This document shows positions 43,263-53,174 of a DNA stretch of 64,000 nucleotides, piece by piece. The stretch comes from Nematopogon swammerdamellus (lineage: Eukaryota; Arthropoda; Insecta; Lepidoptera; Adelidae). Location: positions 12,495,347 through 12,559,346 of the forward strand of contig OX336355.1 of the NCBI GenBank assembly GCA_946902875.1, in the 5' to 3' direction. A program made the translations under genes and the position numbers. Position 1 is the stretch's first letter; every line of letters starts with the position of its first letter. The notes under the pieces are model-generated. The model saw only the letters and a program-made list of their open reading frames with translations. It did not search any database and was not told where the DNA came from.

Positions 43263-44519
43263 TTAGAGGCGTGTTCTTTTTCGCCCACGAAGCACTTATC
43301 AACATTGCTGATAATTTCTCGAGATCTTCGATGTAAAACAGAACCGGAAAGGTCCCAGAGCAAGAAAGTCAATAACAAACTTAACAATAACAAAAACAAA
43401 TAACAGTCAACAACGCGATGACAAAGAAAATTAACAATTTAAACCAAGAAACGCAAACTTGTAAACCCGTGCGGTTTCCCTCCCGGTCCCTTAGAGGTTT
43501 AAAAAATGCAAGCTTTTAAGTAAACGCAATAAAAAGATACATACCTACATAAAATATTTTGATACTCTCAAACTCGCTCAAACCAAATCAACTATAGAGT
43601 AGTAGGGCTTGAGGAGGATTTATTATATTCTTAGTAAGTTTGTTTTGTCTTATTTAGGTATGTTTTTTTATATTGTCTTAGTCAGTTTATTCTTATAAGT
43701 AGTTTAGTTTAATATTAATTTAATTTTTTTATTGTGATAATATTAATTAGGTATACTTATTTGTTTTGTTGATGGAATAAATTTTATCAATTTATTGACT
43801 CTGAAAACTATAGAGTACTTCCCGTTGACCTAAAATAAAAGTGTGACTGCTAGCGCCATCTATGAGAGTTCTTTGAAGTCGAACCATTGTATTTATTGTT
43901 GGCTCGGTTATGAAGGTACACAGAACAACGATCGGGCCACACCGCCCGCGCCCGGCCTTTTTGCTCTGTGTGAAGGTGACGGCGCTAACCCAATCGATGT
44001 GGTTCTTTAATATATTGTGTGGTGGTACTGAACCCTCGATGCGCGAGTCTGATTCGCACTTGGCCGGTTGTTTGTTTGCTTGGATGGCATCCGACTGTTG
44101 GCTGTTTTTCCTAAACGCTGAAATGCAATAATTTTCTCAGTGAGCATGCTGACTTAAATTCCTATACGAAACAAAAACATATTTGCGAACACAGAGTCGA
44201 CCGGCAATGAAGCACCTTTCTTTATTACTTTTGTAATTTATCCCTTGGCGTGGTCTAGGACAATACAAATAGGCTTTGTCTTGTTTGCGGGCTTCTGGCT
44301 TTACATTTCCATATATATGTAGGAACCTAGGCTAGGTGCTGTGATGTTGTGCGTGCTAAAAGAGGATTCATATGGAAAAACAAAAATGCCATACGAATCC
44401 TCGATCGAATCGAGCGCAGTGCGCGCGTTTATATGGTGAATTTTGTAGTTTTTGTTTGTTTAAAAATTATTAGGATTTGTTTTTTCAAATAATGCTGCTT
44501 TCGTGTCTAGAAAATTCAA
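43263..44519. other. Gene-free stretch with repeat-E piece
   Basis: Mostly unassigned. 43990-44075 is a repeat-E end (GTACTGAACCCTCGATGCGC, GAGTCTGATTCGCACTTGGC). A short inverted block AGAGGATTCATATGG at 44363 is the partner of one at 46348-46366. Confidence 0.5.
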
Positions 44520-46110
44520 TTCCTTATATCAAAAAGTACTGAGCTCGCATCGGTCGGCGACGGACGCGCACACGATGCACTCTAGACGCACCTGCGAAGT
44601 AAGCGAAAATGGCGTGCGATAAATGCAATGTGGTTGTGAACGAAGTACTAGCCTTCATAAACCATAAAGCGGACATCTTGGATGAAGTCAGCATCATCCG
44701 GATCTGTGAGTCCGCCTTCACCGAAGATGACGTTGAGACCGCGAGAGTTCTGCTTTGTGCGTGCATTCCGTCACGAAGGCCGACTCGCAAGGGAGAAAAT
44801 CGGAAGAAGAAGACTATCCAGGACATCATCACCATCTTAAAGGAGACAGACCCCGACGACGTGCCAAGGTTCGTGGCGTACGACCTCAATAAGTTGCCGC
44901 CTGTGTCCTTCGACCACGTCGACGTTACGGCCTTCCTGAAAGATTTGGTGATCATAAAAGCGGACATAGCTCAACTGAAGGGAAACTGTGGAGCGACAGC
45001 GGCGCAGGGGCCAACATCTCTCGTCGCGGAAGTTCAACAGCTGAAACAGGCAGTTGAGAAATTGTCATGTTCCGAGTCACTCCGGCCGATAACCCCGTCT
45101 CTGCAGCCTGATCGCATTCCGCAAGTGGGGACACGGAACGAAACGCTGAGTGTGCGTAACATCAATATGCGCAGGCGAGGTGCTCAAGTGTCGTCACCCA
45201 GCGATTGCACATCGACGCCGGTATGCTACGTAAGCGCTGACGGTGCTGTTGATGCCTCGACTTCTACACTGCGCACCCCTCCCGCTCCTCCGCCCACCCG
45301 CCCCGTTGCCACTCGTCCGAAAAGGCGACGCGGATCTATGACGAAGTGCATCAGTAAAACGGTGGAGAAAACAACAATGGTATCCCCGCGCTTGGAACCG
45401 CGTCCCGACTGTCGGCAGGAGGCTGCACGTGACAAAGACGGGTTCGTACTCGTCGAGAGCAGGAAGAAGAGAATGAAGAGGTGCAATAAGCGCGGATCTG
45501 CACCTCCTGAAGAGAGCTGTTTGAAGGCAGCTCCCCGCACGGCTCTCATCTACGTGTCTCGCCTGCGAAAGGACATGAAGATCGAGGACCTCATCCGCCA
45601 CGTCCAGGATAAGGGTGAGCGAGTGGAGAGTGTCGAGGCTCTTCCTTCTCACTGGGCTGACACGAACTTTTGCGCTTTCAAGCTGTGCATTCCTGCCGAG
45701 AAGGTGAAGACATTCCTTCGCAGTGAGTTTTGGCCCTCCGGTGTGGTGTTCCGGCGCTACAATCGCGACCTTCATCGTGAGGTCGCGCGCCATAAGTATG
45801 CTGAGCCCGCGCCGGAGCTGTCTACAACTGCCGTCCTGCACATTCAGGATACGCAACCCGCGCCGCCGCCGACGACGCCCGCGCCGCTGCCGACGCCCGA
45901 GCCGCGGACGCAATCTGCGCCCACTCTACGCGCACCTGATCCACCGCGTCAGCAGACTAATATGACGCATACGGGTCTCTATTGGGACCCGTACAGACAC
46001 AAGTGGAGAAAAAGTAATTTTAGTTCTTAGGTTAAGACATTTGTATTTTCAATATGGCCCTAGTTGGCTGAAATAAATAGATAAATAAATAAAAAAAAAA
46101 AAAAAATATA
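44520..46110 (+). mobile_element. ORF1-only retroelement with poly(A) tail
   Basis: A single long ORF (44609-46030) is followed by a short 3' UTR and (ATAA)n-A(n) at 46074-46107. No endonuclease or RT frame follows. It looks like a retroposed, ORF1-only LINE derivative, comparable in layout to mammalian HAL1. Flanking target duplication was not identified. Confidence 0.65.
44609..46030 (+). CDS. 473-residue LINE ORF1-like protein
   Basis: An uninterrupted ORF starts at ATG 44609 (AAAATGG context). It opens MACDKCNVVVNEVLAFINHK, has an acidic helix-rich N-terminal half (residues 20-150), then a Pro/Ser/Arg-rich linker with basic stretches (ATRPKRRRGS, SRKKRMKRCNK). A compact region at about 310-400 (TALIYVSRLRKDMKIEDLIR, FCAFKLCIPAEKVKTFL, WPSGVVFRRY) could be an RRM-like fold, as in ORF1 proteins of several LINE groups. 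It ends in a Pro-rich tail and WDPYRHKWRK. No CCHC knuckle was seen. A role in binding retroelement RNA is inferred. The long frames on the opposite strand are shadows of this GC-rich ORF. Confidence 0.7.
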   Translation: MACDKCNVVVNEVLAFINHKADILDEVSIIRICESAFTEDDVETARVLLCACIPSRRPTRKGENRKKKTIQDIITILKETDPDDVPRFVAYDLNKLPPVSFDHVDVTAFLKDLVIIKADIAQLKGNCGATAAQGPTSLVAEVQQLKQAVEKLSCSESLRPITPSLQPDRIPQVGTRNETLSVRNINMRRRGAQVSSPSDCTSTPVCYVSADGAVDASTSTLRTPPAPPPTRPVATRPKRRRGSMTKCISKTVEKTTMVSPRLEPRPDCRQEAARDKDGFVLVESRKKRMKRCNKRGSAPPEESCLKAAPRTALIYVSRLRKDMKIEDLIRHVQDKGERVESVEALPSHWADTNFCAFKLCIPAEKVKTFLRSEFWPSGVVFRRYNRDLHREVARHKYAEPAPELSTTAVLHIQDTQPAPPPTTPAPLPTPEPRTQSAPTLRAPDPPRQQTNMTHTGLYWDPYRHKWRKSNFSS

Positions 46111-46407
46111 ATGACGTAAATTCTATTCCAAAATAATTATCAAGTATGGAGCTAGCTCGACATAAGAAATTAAAATAGTCACATTCAGAAATTTTTTTCA
46201 CCATGAAAAAATACCGTAAATTTAATAAGCCTGCTTCAGTGTTTAGTACATATTATCTAGTTGAAAAAAAAATATATTTTTTTTTCATATTATGTACTTC
46301 ATAGAACTAAATTTTTGTTTGAAGTTTTACAATTTTCGTTGTTTTGCCATATGAATCCTCTTAACACCTAGAAACATCATTGTAATACATTGCATACTTT
46401 TTACCTT

Positions 46408-46730
46408 GGATGTACCGTGTGGGGCGGGTACTTTAAAAGAATAGCCCCACTGCATCTCTACCCGTGTATGTCGTAAAAGGCGACTGAGGGATATGACTCC
46501 CTTCTTATATTACTAGGTGGTAGAGTTTAACCCGCCCGGGTTGGTACCACCGCACTGAATGAAAGGTCGGCCGAAACTGCTATGTAAAAAGTTTTTGTTT
46601 TCCGTCCAGTTCAGTGTAGCCGGCACGACCGAAGGGTAGAACTGGCGTGGCACCAAGTTCACCCGGTGTTATGGGCTGACATCACGGATGTTGTAGGTGA
46701 TGTAGCAAACAGTGTCAGATTCCATAAAAA
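46408..46730 (+). mobile_element. SINE with SINE-B core and a non-tRNA head
   Basis: The head reads CCGTGTGGGGCGGGTAC, TAGCCCCACTGCATCTC and GTCGTAAAAGGCGACTGAGG. The shared TTACTAGGTGGTAGAGTT core with TTGGTACCACCGCACTGAA follows, then the SINE-B 3' end GTGTCAGATTCCATAAAAAA. The head replaces the tRNA/5S unit of other copies and also occurs at 35250-35340 and in reverse at 16255-16340. Confidence 0.8.
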
Positions 46731-46785
46731 AAAAACCTAGCTTCCAACATTTGGTCGGCATGCACACAATTTGTTATATATATAT

Positions 46786-47033
46786 ATAAGGTCTTTCATT
46801 ATTAGGTAACTTTACGCTAAGGGGTGTATGATCTGTGGGTGTATGTGTATCAGATACTGATCACGTTCCCATACCAATTTTTTTTCGGATATCAAATACC
46901 TACCCATCCTACAAAATTAATCGTTTATTGAACAACTATTTCATATCATGGGTAGGTATTTGATATCGTAAAAAAAAAATAGGTATGGGAACGTGATCAG
47001 TATCTGATACACATTACCTACTAATGAAATACC
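46786..47033. mobile_element. MITE, 248 bp
   Basis: Inverted ends AAGGTCTTTCATTATTAGG...CTAAGGGG (46789) and ATTACCTACTAATGAAATACCT (ends 47033), each followed inward by the GTATCAGATACTGATCACG block and a ATGGGTAGGTATTTGATATC arm. It is a short relative of 14616-16014. The left flank is (TA)n. Confidence 0.8.
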
Positions 47034-48411
47034 TCAGAAGATTAGTGAATAAGTAAGTGCGACAGGGATATTTCTGCTATTTTAGTCGGTGTGCTTTCTT
47101 TCACCTCCTTGACAAGGTATATTATGACCCTTCCAGGTCATTTCCACGTTCGTGCTCACAGAACATTTTAAACCCAATTAAGTGCGAAATGTATTCACAC
47201 ATAGAGGGTTCCGTAGCTATGTTCTTCTTACACGCATATAAAAACCGGCCAATTACGTAGTGGTACGGAACCGTCGTCGTCGGTGGGCGAGGCCGATTCG
47301 CACTTGGCCAGTTTTTACGCCATATTAGGGAAGTTGTGGAACTAAGCTTGCGATAGCTTCACCGAACATATCCGGGCCCATCGGTAGTAGAGGAGGGTGT
47401 TAATGTTATTCGAGGTTGGGACTAGCGAGTGGCCACTCTAAATTTAAGGCAAAGTAATGCATTTACTTACGTAATTTTTTTAGCCTGATGGTTTCCGTGA
47501 CATTAAGTAATGAAAGGCGTCTGTTGGTGGCGGAGACCTAGGTGCCAAAAAAAAAGTGTGTGGAGCTACCCGGAGCCATCTTAGTCTTAGGCTTAGGCCA
47601 TGTAGAGACCCTTGGGCAAATTTGGGGCTCTTTTAGAAATAAAGAAACAATATATGAATGGAAACATAGGTATGTACTTTCATTTAGTGACATGAATATT
47701 ATGATAATGTTATTTACATAAGTATTTGTATACATTTTATAGAATTCATTTAAGAAATTTTAAGCTATGCATTTTTCTGATTTTTTCTTAGATTTAGTAA
47801 AATTTTGTTCACTGTTTATACAATTTAGAAATATATCAAGTTTCCGATTTCCATTCTTATAAATTTTAATGACAATCCTTTAAAAATACACTAAAAATTC
47901 TGCTCCTCTCCTCTTCACGACGTGTCGGCAATTAGGGGCCCTGGGCTCGTGCCCCAGGTGCCATTATGGAAAAGACTTCCCTGGAGCTACCTCAGGGACC
48001 TGCGCTTACTTAGGGTACACACACGAATGCTCTACTTCTAAGTGTTTAAGTTCTGCGTTCGGGATTATAAACACAGTACGTAGGTACATAATAAAGTGGT
48101 GTAAATCTTTATTAGACAAAGAAAAATTTAATTAAACAGAAATGTAACAACTTAAATTACATAAAAATGGTACATAATGGAAGCCCGAAGCACGAAGTTA
48201 CGAAGTACGAAGTTACGAAGTAACTATTAATAAGTAATCTGTGCCTGAAGTCTATTTAGATCCACGCCAACATAAGGAGTGGGAAGGCGAAATCTAACAC
48301 TGTTCTAGTTTTATTTTAGCAACTCATTTTTGTACGCGGCACCACCGTCACCACAGATTACTTTCGAATTTGGACGAAAAACTTTCGTTGAACTATGCAA
48401 CTATATACTGT
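47034..48411. other. Gene-free stretch with repeat-E piece
   Basis: 47215-47320 is a repeat-E end (GGTACGGAACCGTCGTCGTC, GGCCGATTCGCACTTGGCC). ACGAAGTTACGAAGTACGAAG at about 48190-48215 is a small internal repeat. No supported exon. Confidence 0.5.
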
Positions 48412-48602
48412 TCTTCCAGACAGAAAATAATGCGTACCGAGCTTTAGAAAGAGACCATCCGGTTGTAGAGCGTCGTCGTCTCTTTCGCACGAATTCGCAC
48501 GTCTCGTCTCTGTGCGACAGGGACGACGCTCTACAGCCGGATTGTCTCTTTCTAAAGCTCGGTACGCATTATTTTCTGCCGGGAACTGTACGTACGTTTT
48601 AA
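48412..48602. mobile_element. 191-bp MITE, almost one hairpin
   Basis: AATAATGCGTACCGAGCTTT, AGAAAGAGACCATCCGGTTG, AGAGCGTCGTC on the left is matched by GACGACGCTCTACAGCCGG, ATTGTCTCTTTCT, AAAGCTCGGTACGCATTATT on the right. Related to 55128-55320 and the half copy at 19162-19255. Confidence 0.85.
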
Positions 48603-48814
48603 CTCACTATTAGGAGAAATGTCGTGATTGTACGTACATAGCATGACTGAAACCATCCAAGATGTGTCAGCTTCCAATAATGAAAAGTTCGTGTATAGTA
48701 TAATAGTAGAGAAGATCAAGATAGTATTTTTGTTGTACTCCACTGAACTGGCAAACTCTGGAAGACTCTCCCTGCCCTGCCAACATATTTCTCCCCAAGT
48801 AAATTATCGGTTTT

Positions 48815-48945
48815 TTTGAGGGGGGCGTCAATAGGCATCTGTCAGGTCCCCCGCATGCGACCTAAAGTCCATGGGCGTCGTAAGACACCTTACGGCTGGC
48901 TCGGTGCCACATGTCGCGCTGTTTATAAAAAAAGCCTTAACGAAG
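48815..48945 (+). mobile_element. LINE 3' tail (5060-7360 family)
   Basis: Matches the end of the 5060-7360 LINE: TCTGTCAGGTCCCCCGCATG, GTCCATGGGCGTCGTAAGAC, CGGTGCCACATGTCGCGCTG, then A(n). No coding part left. Confidence 0.65.
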
Positions 48946-50648
48946 TAAATATAAATGTCACTTAAGTAATACTAACGGACAGCTATTGTTTTGAAAGAAA
49001 CGATTCAATTATGTGATGTTTATTTCAGCTACCCCCCATGAGGCTTACGTCCACCAGCGCCCCTCCTGCCAGGGGTATTTATTGCCCACACATGTGGCTC
49101 TGACTTGGTGGGATTCCCACTTTATCCAGATACTTATTTGTTTTTATTTATTCCACTATATGTAATTTTAAATAATTTATCAGTGAAAACTCTCATTTTA
49201 TCCGAGGATGTGAAAATGTTCTCATTAGTCATTACTTCCCTGCGAACTCGCATTTGTTGAGGTGCTCATATAAATCAGTCAGAAAATGTAATTGTGGATA
49301 GTCTATCTTTATAGATAGACGAAAAATAATTATTTATCCAAATTTTGATTGAGTTACTTAGAATTCGCAGTTCACCTGGATGTCACTCGCGGCACACCGC
49401 TTAGTTTCTTAAATTCTATGTATAATTCCATGCTTCTAGCTAGACCCACCGGTTTAGGGTGTGCGTTGTCTGTTAGTCACTCAGTCTGTTTTACGAGTAG
49501 TTCTGTTAGAGTTTAATAAAGTAGATTCAAAAATATAAAAAAAGTAATATTCATAACTAAAAAATTAAAACCTACCCAACAAACATTAAAATAACTATCA
49601 AAAAGGGGCGTTTTCAAATGTTGCCAGAACACTTGCAGCATTACCCCGCTGGATGGCAAGACTTACCCTTTGAATGAAGTAAGCCCTTGATTGCGGGACA
49701 CCAGTTGCGTCCACCAGCAGAGGCCCAAGCCTCTAGATTCTATATGTATTTTTGTTTTGCCCTTCGTTTTACGTTTTATAATTTACACTATTACACATTA
49801 ATATGCAATGCAGAACCTGTATACGTTAATAAATTTATTAATTTTAAAAATATCCCTAAAAGAGTTTGCCGACAGTTTTGCCGCTGGTGCGCGAACTGAC
49901 TTTTCTGGCTATCGCCCCGGAACCCGTGGATGACGCATGTCTCGCTCGACCTGACCCCGTACCCAACACTCATATAAGTACTCAATAGGGTTGTGGTGCA
50001 GTTTATACCAACATAATTTCCGATGATTTTTTTTTTTTAAAACAGTTTTTATTTCATTATTTTTAGTAATATTACATAAAAAATAATAATCGAAATCGAA
50101 TAATCGAAATCGGTTAACGTGGTACAGAATTATTGTGTCAAACTGCAAATTGCTGAAAAAGTCCACATCACAAAAGTTTTGCTGAAGGTAACCACACACC
50201 ATAGTATTTTGTAGATTTCTCAAAAACCGCTGAATCAATTTCAATAAAATTTATATGGGACCACCTCTGAAATATGACCTACCAAACAAAAAAAGAATTT
50301 TCAAAATCAGCCCACAATTCACGGAGTAATCGCGTAACAAACATACAAAAAAAAAACATACAGTCGAATTGAGAACCTCCTCCTTTGTGAAAAAAGAAAC
50401 CAACTCAGCATTTTTGCTGTAGGAACGTGCCCTACAGCGCTGTTTTTCGGTTGGCCCCTTTTAACATTTTTCTGATAAAGTGAATTAAAAACATAAACAA
50501 TAACATGAATGCGAAACACAAAATAACACACTTAATAATAGTATAACACAACAAGAAAGAATTTGATAAAAAATGTTGGCAACCAAACGAAAGAAATTTC
50601 GCTTCGACCAGTATTCTGTGATTTTTAAGGTCGCTATTCTCTTTCCAG
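48946..50648. other. End of the giant GPCR intron, no gene
   Basis: Nothing transposon-like was recognised with confidence. AT-rich, with a T run at 50029-50038 and a A run at 50345-50356. It ends in a short pyrimidine run and CTTTCCAG, the acceptor of the TM7 exon. Confidence 0.5.
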
Positions 50649-50840
50649 GTGACATCGGCTCTCTACCTGTCACTGTCGAAGGGCAGGTGGCCGGCCCTGG
50701 AGGCGCTCGCCAAGGTATCCGACCTGCTGATGCTGTTGAACTACACTCTGGACCCCTACCTGTACGTGCTGATGAGACGGAACAGGTACTCGCTAAAGCG
50801 GTGTCTGGCCGACCTCTGCAGCAGAGGAAAGTTCTGGCAG
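50649..50840 (+). CDS. GPCR exon: ECL3-TM7-helix 8
   Basis: The acceptor CTTTCCAG ends at 50648 and the donor is CAG|GTTCGT. The exon is 64 codons in phase 0 at both ends, so it joins the CWLPQM exon and the last exon without frame change. TM7 is SDLLMLLNYTLDPYLYVLM, with DPxxY in place of the common NPxxY, as in prostanoid receptors. The membrane-proximal helix RRNRYSLKRCLADL follows. The Arg found nine residues before the DP in vertebrate prostanoid receptors is a Leu here. If the donor were not used, translation would stop six codons on. Confidence 0.85.
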
Positions 50841-51782
50841 GTTCGTCGATCGCATTTTTAGGGTTGATTAAGATATAGGAATACCTACCTACCTACTATA
50901 TATACCAGTCAATCCTAATTCTAAATCACCGAAAGGTATACATTTTATTTTCATAAAACTAAACTAGGTATAATATTAATAAATGAAAGGTATTGATTGT
51001 TTTTACCCGAAGTTACGATTTATAAAATTAGGTTTATGCATTTGAATATTTCTCAGATACAAGTAAGGTCTCCTGTCAGGCCGGCATAGCATTCGCAACC
51101 CCCGCATACGACCGAATTTTCATGGCGTCGTTAGACACCTTATGGGTGGCTAGGAGACATAAAAAGAAAAAAAAAAGTACAAAATGAAGGGGTGTCCACA
51201 TAGAAATATCACAATTTGCACAAGAGCGCCACCTACCGAATTATCCAAACATTTTAACTGTAAAACTATGAACGGTCACCGATAGATGGCGTAATACGCG
51301 AGATACGTGCGAGTACGACCGTGTGATTGCTGCGCACACTCGCTATACGTGCAAGAAGAAGGAACCTAATATGGCTACGGAACCCTCTGTTTTTTAAGCT
51401 TCACACCAGGCTGGTGGCTGCCGTGACGTATTTTGCCAATATTTATCACAGTTATTGTTTTAGGGGTGTGTTCTAAAATTGTATTGTATATATTTATTGC
51501 ACTTAAATAGAATATGGGCAAAAGGTAACACTTAATGCCTCTAGGCATTTTCTAACAATACCTTTGGTGTATGATATGATAACTGCTAGGTGAGTGGCGG
51601 AAAGAGATATGAAAGTATTACTATACCTATATACCAGATATATACATAAGATCATAGAGAAATAATATGCATAAGATAGACTAAAATTACCAACAGATTT
51701 CTACCGCTACAAGTCGATGCTTTCTTCAATACTTTTTAGGGTATCATAGTCATTCATTATTGCTTCTGAACTATGTTCGCAG
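50841..51782. other. Last GPCR intron
   Basis: Contains a LINE 3' tail at 51066-51165 (TCCTGTCAGGCCGGCATAGC, ATGGCGTCGTTAGACACC) and a repeat piece at 51200-51330 (AAGAGCGCCACCTACCGAA, GATAGATGGCGTAATACGCG) related to 61310-61375. It ends at GTTCGCAG, 51782. Confidence 0.65.
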
Positions 51783-51947
51783 GGCCACAAAACCAGCACA
51801 GAATCAATGAAGACGTCCTGCTGTCCGCAAGAAAGTCTACTCACCAGCGAAACCGGATGCGAGCTGAAAGTAATTTGTTCTAAACCCAACATCAATGGAC
51901 AAGTCGGCCACATTTTAGATGATGGCTCAAATAATGTGATGCTGTAA
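51783..51947 (+). CDS. GPCR last exon: cytoplasmic tail
   Basis: Fifty-four codons and TAA, phase 0, after the acceptor TATGTTCGCAG. The tail starts GHKTSTESMKTSCCPQESLL and ends NGQVGHILDDGSNNVML. It holds Ser/Thr sites that could be phosphorylated and Cys pairs (CC) that could be lipid-modified; both are inferences. The frame open on the opposite strand is a shadow. The acceptor, phase agreement and tail-like composition support this as the true end of the receptor. Confidence 0.75.
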   Translation, partial: GHKTSTESMKTSCCPQESLLTSETGCELKVICSKPNINGQVGHILDDGSNNVML

Positions 51948-51971
51948 ACTCAGAAATACATCTTGACCAGG

Positions 51972-52290
51972 GCAACGGACACGGCTGGCTACAACTTCTG
52001 TGCGATAACAGCTGATGAAACTTATCCTTAGTGAAATAGGTGACATGTCAGTGCTTTCATTTGGTCGTGCCGGCTACACAGAGCTGGACGCAAAACGCGA
52101 ACTATTTACATAGCCGCTTCGACCGACCCGATTCATCCAGTGGATACCAACCGGGGCTGGTTAAACCCTACCACCTAGTAAAGTAAGAAGGGGAGGGATC
52201 TACAGTTTTACGTGGCATCCGACCACGGTCAGCCTCCATTGGTCGAACTGTCACCCATCCAGTTCTGACCGCGTCCAGGTGTGTTTAAGT
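51972..52290 (-). mobile_element. SINE-B copy just after the GPCR stop
   Basis: The 3' end (ACGGACACGGCTGGCTAC) begins about 30 bases past the GPCR stop codon, so the copy lies in or replaces the 3' UTR, antisense. The core (CCTACCACCTAGTAAAGTAAG) is at 52160 and the head at 52210-52290 (CCACGGTCAGCCTCC, GTCACCCATCCAGTTCTGACC in reverse), with the 5S-like part kept and the A box lost. Confidence 0.8.
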
Positions 52291-52796
52291 TCACGAACGG
52301 CACTGAACGAAACTGACGTAACTATATAATATTATGTAGACCATTGTGTAGGTAGACCAATAATATATGTCAGACCTATCCAATATCCTTTTGAAATGTA
52401 CACGCCGCCGTACCGTAGACTCTTAATTACTTAAGGTCAGGAAACCAGCGTATCATCGAACGTTCGTGGGTATCGTTAGCCACCCAACCGAAACGGTGCA
52501 AAATGTAGTTCTTTGTATCATCCATCATCAATTAATCAGTGATATATAAGTCAATGCAATTAATACTAATAATAAATCTGTAAGGGATGGTTATGGTATG
52601 GAGTAAGTTACTTTGTTTTGTGAGATATTGCATTTGTAGACTCTATGTATGATACTAAAACTAAATTGACGATTTTTAGAAATATTTCCTGTATGTATAG
52701 GTATATGTATGTATGTTCCTCCATAACTCTTGAACTGATCATCCGAATTTGATAAAACTTAGTATAACCACATTTAAGTATAAGGGACACAGAATA
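52291..52796. other. Gene-free stretch
   Basis: No gene. 52720-52796 is an inverse piece of the repeat at 1000-1215 (ATAACTCTTGAACTGATCATC, AGTATAACCACATTTAAG, GGGACACAGAATAGG). Confidence 0.5.
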
Positions 52797-53077
52797 GGAC
52801 ACGGTTGGCTACATCACCTACAACATTCGTGATGTCAGCCAATAACACCGGGTGAACTAGGTGCCATGTCAGTGCTTCCCTTCTAATGTCGGCTATACTG
52901 GACTGGACGGAAAACACGAACTACTTACACAGCCGTTTCGACCGACGTTTCATTCAGTGCGGTGGTACCAACACGAGCGGGATAAACGATACCACCTAGT
53001 AAGGTAGAGGGGAAGGGACCTACAGGGTGGCTGACTACAGTCGACCGACCGCACCACTGAACTACCGAGACTGACAA
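52797..53077 (-). mobile_element. SINE-B copy, shortened head
   Basis: 3' end GGACACGGTTGGCTACATC at 52798; core ACCACCTAGTAAGGTAG at 52992. Head: only GTCGACCGACCGCACC...GGTCTCGGTAG-type (A-box) bases at 53037-53073. The 5S-like middle is deleted. Confidence 0.8.
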
Positions 53078-53124
53078 AATGCATTCCTGGTAACGCCAAT
53101 GCATGAAGTGAGACTTCAATGTGC

Positions 53125-53174
53125 AAAATTTAAATTAATAATTGTATGTACGTACAATTATTAATTTAAATTTT
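53125..53174. repeat. Perfect palindrome, 21-bp arms
   Basis: 53125-53145 (TTTAAATTAATAATTGT core) is the exact reverse complement of 53154-53174. The 8-base loop ATGTACGT is nearly palindromic too. Confidence 0.9.

Noticed and set aside
43217..43399. 60-codon - strand frame starting with a leucine-rich stretch
   Set aside because: It looked like a signal peptide upstream of the acidic exon, but it overlaps the SINE-B head, has no matching donor and is low complexity.
45194..45913. Long open frame (239 codons) on the - strand
   Set aside because: It is the antisense shadow of the GC-rich 44609-46030 ORF; its Arg-rich product has no domain.
51707..51913. Open frame on the - strand over the last GPCR exon
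   Set aside because: The + strand has a phase-matched acceptor, tail and stop; the - strand frame has no family resemblance.
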